A stretch of DNA of 64,000 nucleotides from Calditrichia bacterium (GTDB lineage: Bacteria > Calditrichota > Calditrichia > RBG-13-44-9 > J075): the NCBI GenBank assembly GCA_028284445.1, contig JANQRS010000076.1, positions 1 through 64,000 on the forward strand. The letters run 5' to 3'. Numbering within the stretch: position 1 is the first letter of the stretch; every line of letters starts with the position of its first letter. The notes under the pieces were generated by a model, which was given only the letters and a program-made list of their open reading frames with translations, did no database searches and was not told the DNA's origin. Position numbers and translations under genes: made by a program. Shown here one piece after another: positions 62,667 through 64,000 of the stretch.

Positions 62667-63650
62667 ATGATTCACATATCGATTCTTGTTCCCAAAGGTC
62701 AGTATAGCATAGTGAATATCGCCGGCTCCTTTCAAATTCTGAATTGGGCCAATGATATTTTCTTCCAGCAAACCCGCAAGCATTTATTCCGGGTAGAGCT
62801 GGTCGGTCACGCCAGGCCGGCAAAAGATGCTGAAGGCTTGTATGTCGTCACGCCGCCCAGGACAATCTCTCAGGTTAAGCAAACAGATCTGATCATCATT
62901 CCGGCAGTTCATGGCGATTTAAGAGAGGCCATCAAAATGAACCGGGAAGTTATCCAATGGATAGAGCAGCAATTTAAGAAGGGAGCTGAGATCGCGGCAT
63001 TTTGCATTGGCGCTTTTCTGCTAGCTGAGACCGGCATACTGAATGGCAAGAGTTGCTCGACTCACTGGGGCCATGCGGCCGAACTACAAGAGCTGTATCC
63101 GGATGTCATGGTGCAAGCGGAGAATATTGTCTCGGAAAGCAACGGAGTTTATACCAGTGGCGGCGCATATGCCTTTACGAATTTGGTCATTTACCTGATT
63201 GAGCGCTATGGCGGACGGGAGTTGGCGATTATGACGGCCAAGGCATTTATGATTGATGTCGATAAGAACAATCAATCGATGTTTATGATTTTTAATGGCC
63301 AAAAAGGGCACGATGATGAAGTGGTGCTGTCCATACAGGAATTTCTCGAGAGCAATTATCAGCAAGGGATAACGGTCAAGGAATTGGCGGATAAGTATGC
63401 TGCCAATCGACGCACATTGGAACGGCGCTTCAAAAAGGCCACCGGAAATTCCATTATTGAATATCTGCAGCGTGTGAGAATAGAGTCCGCGAAGTCACTA
63501 TTGGAAAAGTCTGGTAATACGGTTGCAGACGCCATGTTCGATGTTGGGTATAGCGATGCCAAAGCATTTCGCGAGGTTTTTAAGAAGTATGTCGGGATGA
63601 GCCCCCTGGAATACCGTAAAAAGTTTACCTTGCATACCGCCAGAGGGTAA
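62667..63650 (+). CDS. GlxA-type AraC regulator with DJ-1/PfpI domain
   Basis: A 327-residue regulator. The N-terminal DJ-1/PfpI-like domain (about 1-190) keeps the nucleophile-elbow Cys in AAFCIGAFLLAETGILNG and the STHW motif typical of GlxA-type proteins, where it senses ligands and is not thought to be catalytic. The AraC DNA-binding part (about 215-320) has two helix-turn-helix motifs (VKELADKYAANRRTLERRFKK and VADAMFDVGYSDAKAFREVFKK). AAGGA lies before the ATG. It is divergent from the VOC/ABM genes and may regulate them. Confidence 0.9.
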   Translation: MIHISILVPKGQYSIVNIAGSFQILNWANDIFFQQTRKHLFRVELVGHARPAKDAEGLYVVTPPRTISQVKQTDLIIIPAVHGDLREAIKMNREVIQWIEQQFKKGAEIAAFCIGAFLLAETGILNGKSCSTHWGHAAELQELYPDVMVQAENIVSESNGVYTSGGAYAFTNLVIYLIERYGGRELAIMTAKAFMIDVDKNNQSMFMIFNGQKGHDDEVVLSIQEFLESNYQQGITVKELADKYAANRRTLERRFKKATGNSIIEYLQRVRIESAKSLLEKSGNTVADAMFDVGYSDAKAFREVFKKYVGMSPLEYRKKFTLHTARG

Positions 63651-63660
63651 GCGCGACTTC

Positions 63661-63695
63661 CAAAACAAAAAAGCCCCTGATGTCTCAGAGGCTTT
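63661..63695 (-). terminator. Rho-independent terminator after tRNA-Leu
   Basis: On the minus strand AAAGCCTCTGA pairs with TCAGGGGCTTT (one G-U pair; 63670-63680 with 63685-63695), followed by a T-run. It begins 22 bp after the tRNA 3' end and may also stop the convergent regulator gene. Confidence 0.88.
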
Positions 63696-63716
63696 AAGAT
63701 GTTGTTTCTATTTGTG

Positions 63717-63800
63717 TACCGAGAAGAGGACTCGAACCTCCACGGCCCGAAGGCCACTAGGTCCTGAACCTAGCGCGTCTACCAATTCCGCCACCTCGGC
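63717..63800 (-). tRNA. tRNA-Leu (anticodon CAG)
   Basis: An 84-base class II tRNA. The acceptor arm GCCGAGG pairs with TCTCGGT (two G-U pairs). The D region has GTGGCGGAATTGGTAGACGC, the anticodon stem is CTAGG/CCTAG around TTCAGGA, and the long variable arm is GGCCTTCGGGCC. The T arm carries TTCGAGT. The discriminator is A and the CCA end is not encoded. Confidence 0.96.
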
Positions 63801-64000
63801 AAGTGAGATTAATAAAATCGAGGCGAAAAATATGCATTTTGTAAGGTAGACGCAAGCAGAAATTTGGTTTGTTTGGCATTGGTACGAAGTCAATTAAAAT
63901 AGCCTTCTCCCTTCTAATTCTTTTAAAGCACAAAAAAACCCGCCCAAGAAGCTATCGAAGCATCGCAAGCGTAAACTCCAGGTGGACGGCATCAAGTTAG
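63801..64000. other. Right-edge intergenic stretch
   Basis: This contains the presumed promoter side of tRNA-Leu. No gene can be supported before the window ends; a short basic frame (KKLSKHRKRKLQ) near 63940-63985 could belong to a gene cut by the edge, but is too short to judge. Confidence 0.3.

Overview
The window looks like chromosomal DNA of a moderate-GC, Gram-negative member of the FCB superphylum, most like the Calditrichota/KSB1/Ignavibacteria neighbourhood. The evidence is indirect. Several secreted proteins end in a YPNPFNP-type C-terminal sorting domain (type IX secretion style), a PorV/PorQ-family protein is present, TonB-dependent receptors have carboxypeptidase-regulatory N-terminal domains, there are many lipoprotein signal peptides, and a NifJ-type pyruvate:ferredoxin oxidoreductase is encoded. 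There is no rRNA, no CRISPR array, no prophage and no complete insertion sequence. One tRNA-Leu lies near the right edge.

Layout. 1-6.9 kb: an 8-bp tandem repeat, then a minus-strand glycan locus (GH92 mannosidase, CBM9-like lipoprotein, formylglycine-generating enzyme, sulfatase). 7.1-8.2 kb: a lone GCS2-type glutamate-cysteine ligase-like gene. 8.3-14.9 kb: a plus-strand operon with a sigma-54-type promoter encoding a lipoprotein, a GAF-type sigma-54 activator, a kelch protein with a sorting domain, a Ser/Thr kinase with PEGA domains and a DUF5683-like protein. 15.2-18 kb: a six-repeat DUF5666 secreted protein (minus) and a CHRD lipoprotein. 18.1-25.3 kb: a KinB/AlgB-like histidine kinase and sigma-54 response regulator, followed by an ExbB-ExbD-ExbD-TonB operon and an outer-membrane barrel. 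25.5-31.3 kb: a lamin-tail/OB-fold secreted protein, MazG-like and SRPBCC proteins, an orphan MacB-type permease and a small zinc-ribbon protein. 31.6-44 kb: an outer-membrane operon (large secreted protein, PorV-family protein, TonB receptor, SurA-like lipoprotein) running into an alpha-galactosidase-like enzyme and a sialidase. 44-59.2 kb: succinate-semialdehyde dehydrogenase, a PQQ-dehydrogenase-like secreted protein, GH63-type hydrolase plus TonB receptor with a divergent AraC regulator, a BASS transporter, and a dihydroorotate-dehydrogenase-like gene coupled to nifJ. 59.5-64 kb: S37 peptidase, gene remnants, ABM and VOC proteins, a GlxA-like regulator and tRNA-Leu.

How it fits together. 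The organism appears to be a heterotroph that degrades host- or biofilm-type glycans (mannosidase, sulfatase, alpha-galactosidase-like, sialidase, GH63), with TonB-energised import and fermentative or anaerobic pyruvate oxidation. The most interesting signal is regulatory. The motif GGTGCA-N5-TGCACC lies about 90-150 bp upstream of two GG-N10-GC promoter matches, at 8.4 kb and 17.1 kb. One of these drives the operon that encodes its own sigma-54 activator. A second motif, TTGCA-N3-TGCAA, occurs twice upstream of a near-consensus -24/-12 promoter for the TonB energy operon, directly after the AlgB-like activator gene. Together these suggest two sigma-54 circuits controlling cell-surface functions; this is inferred from sequence only.
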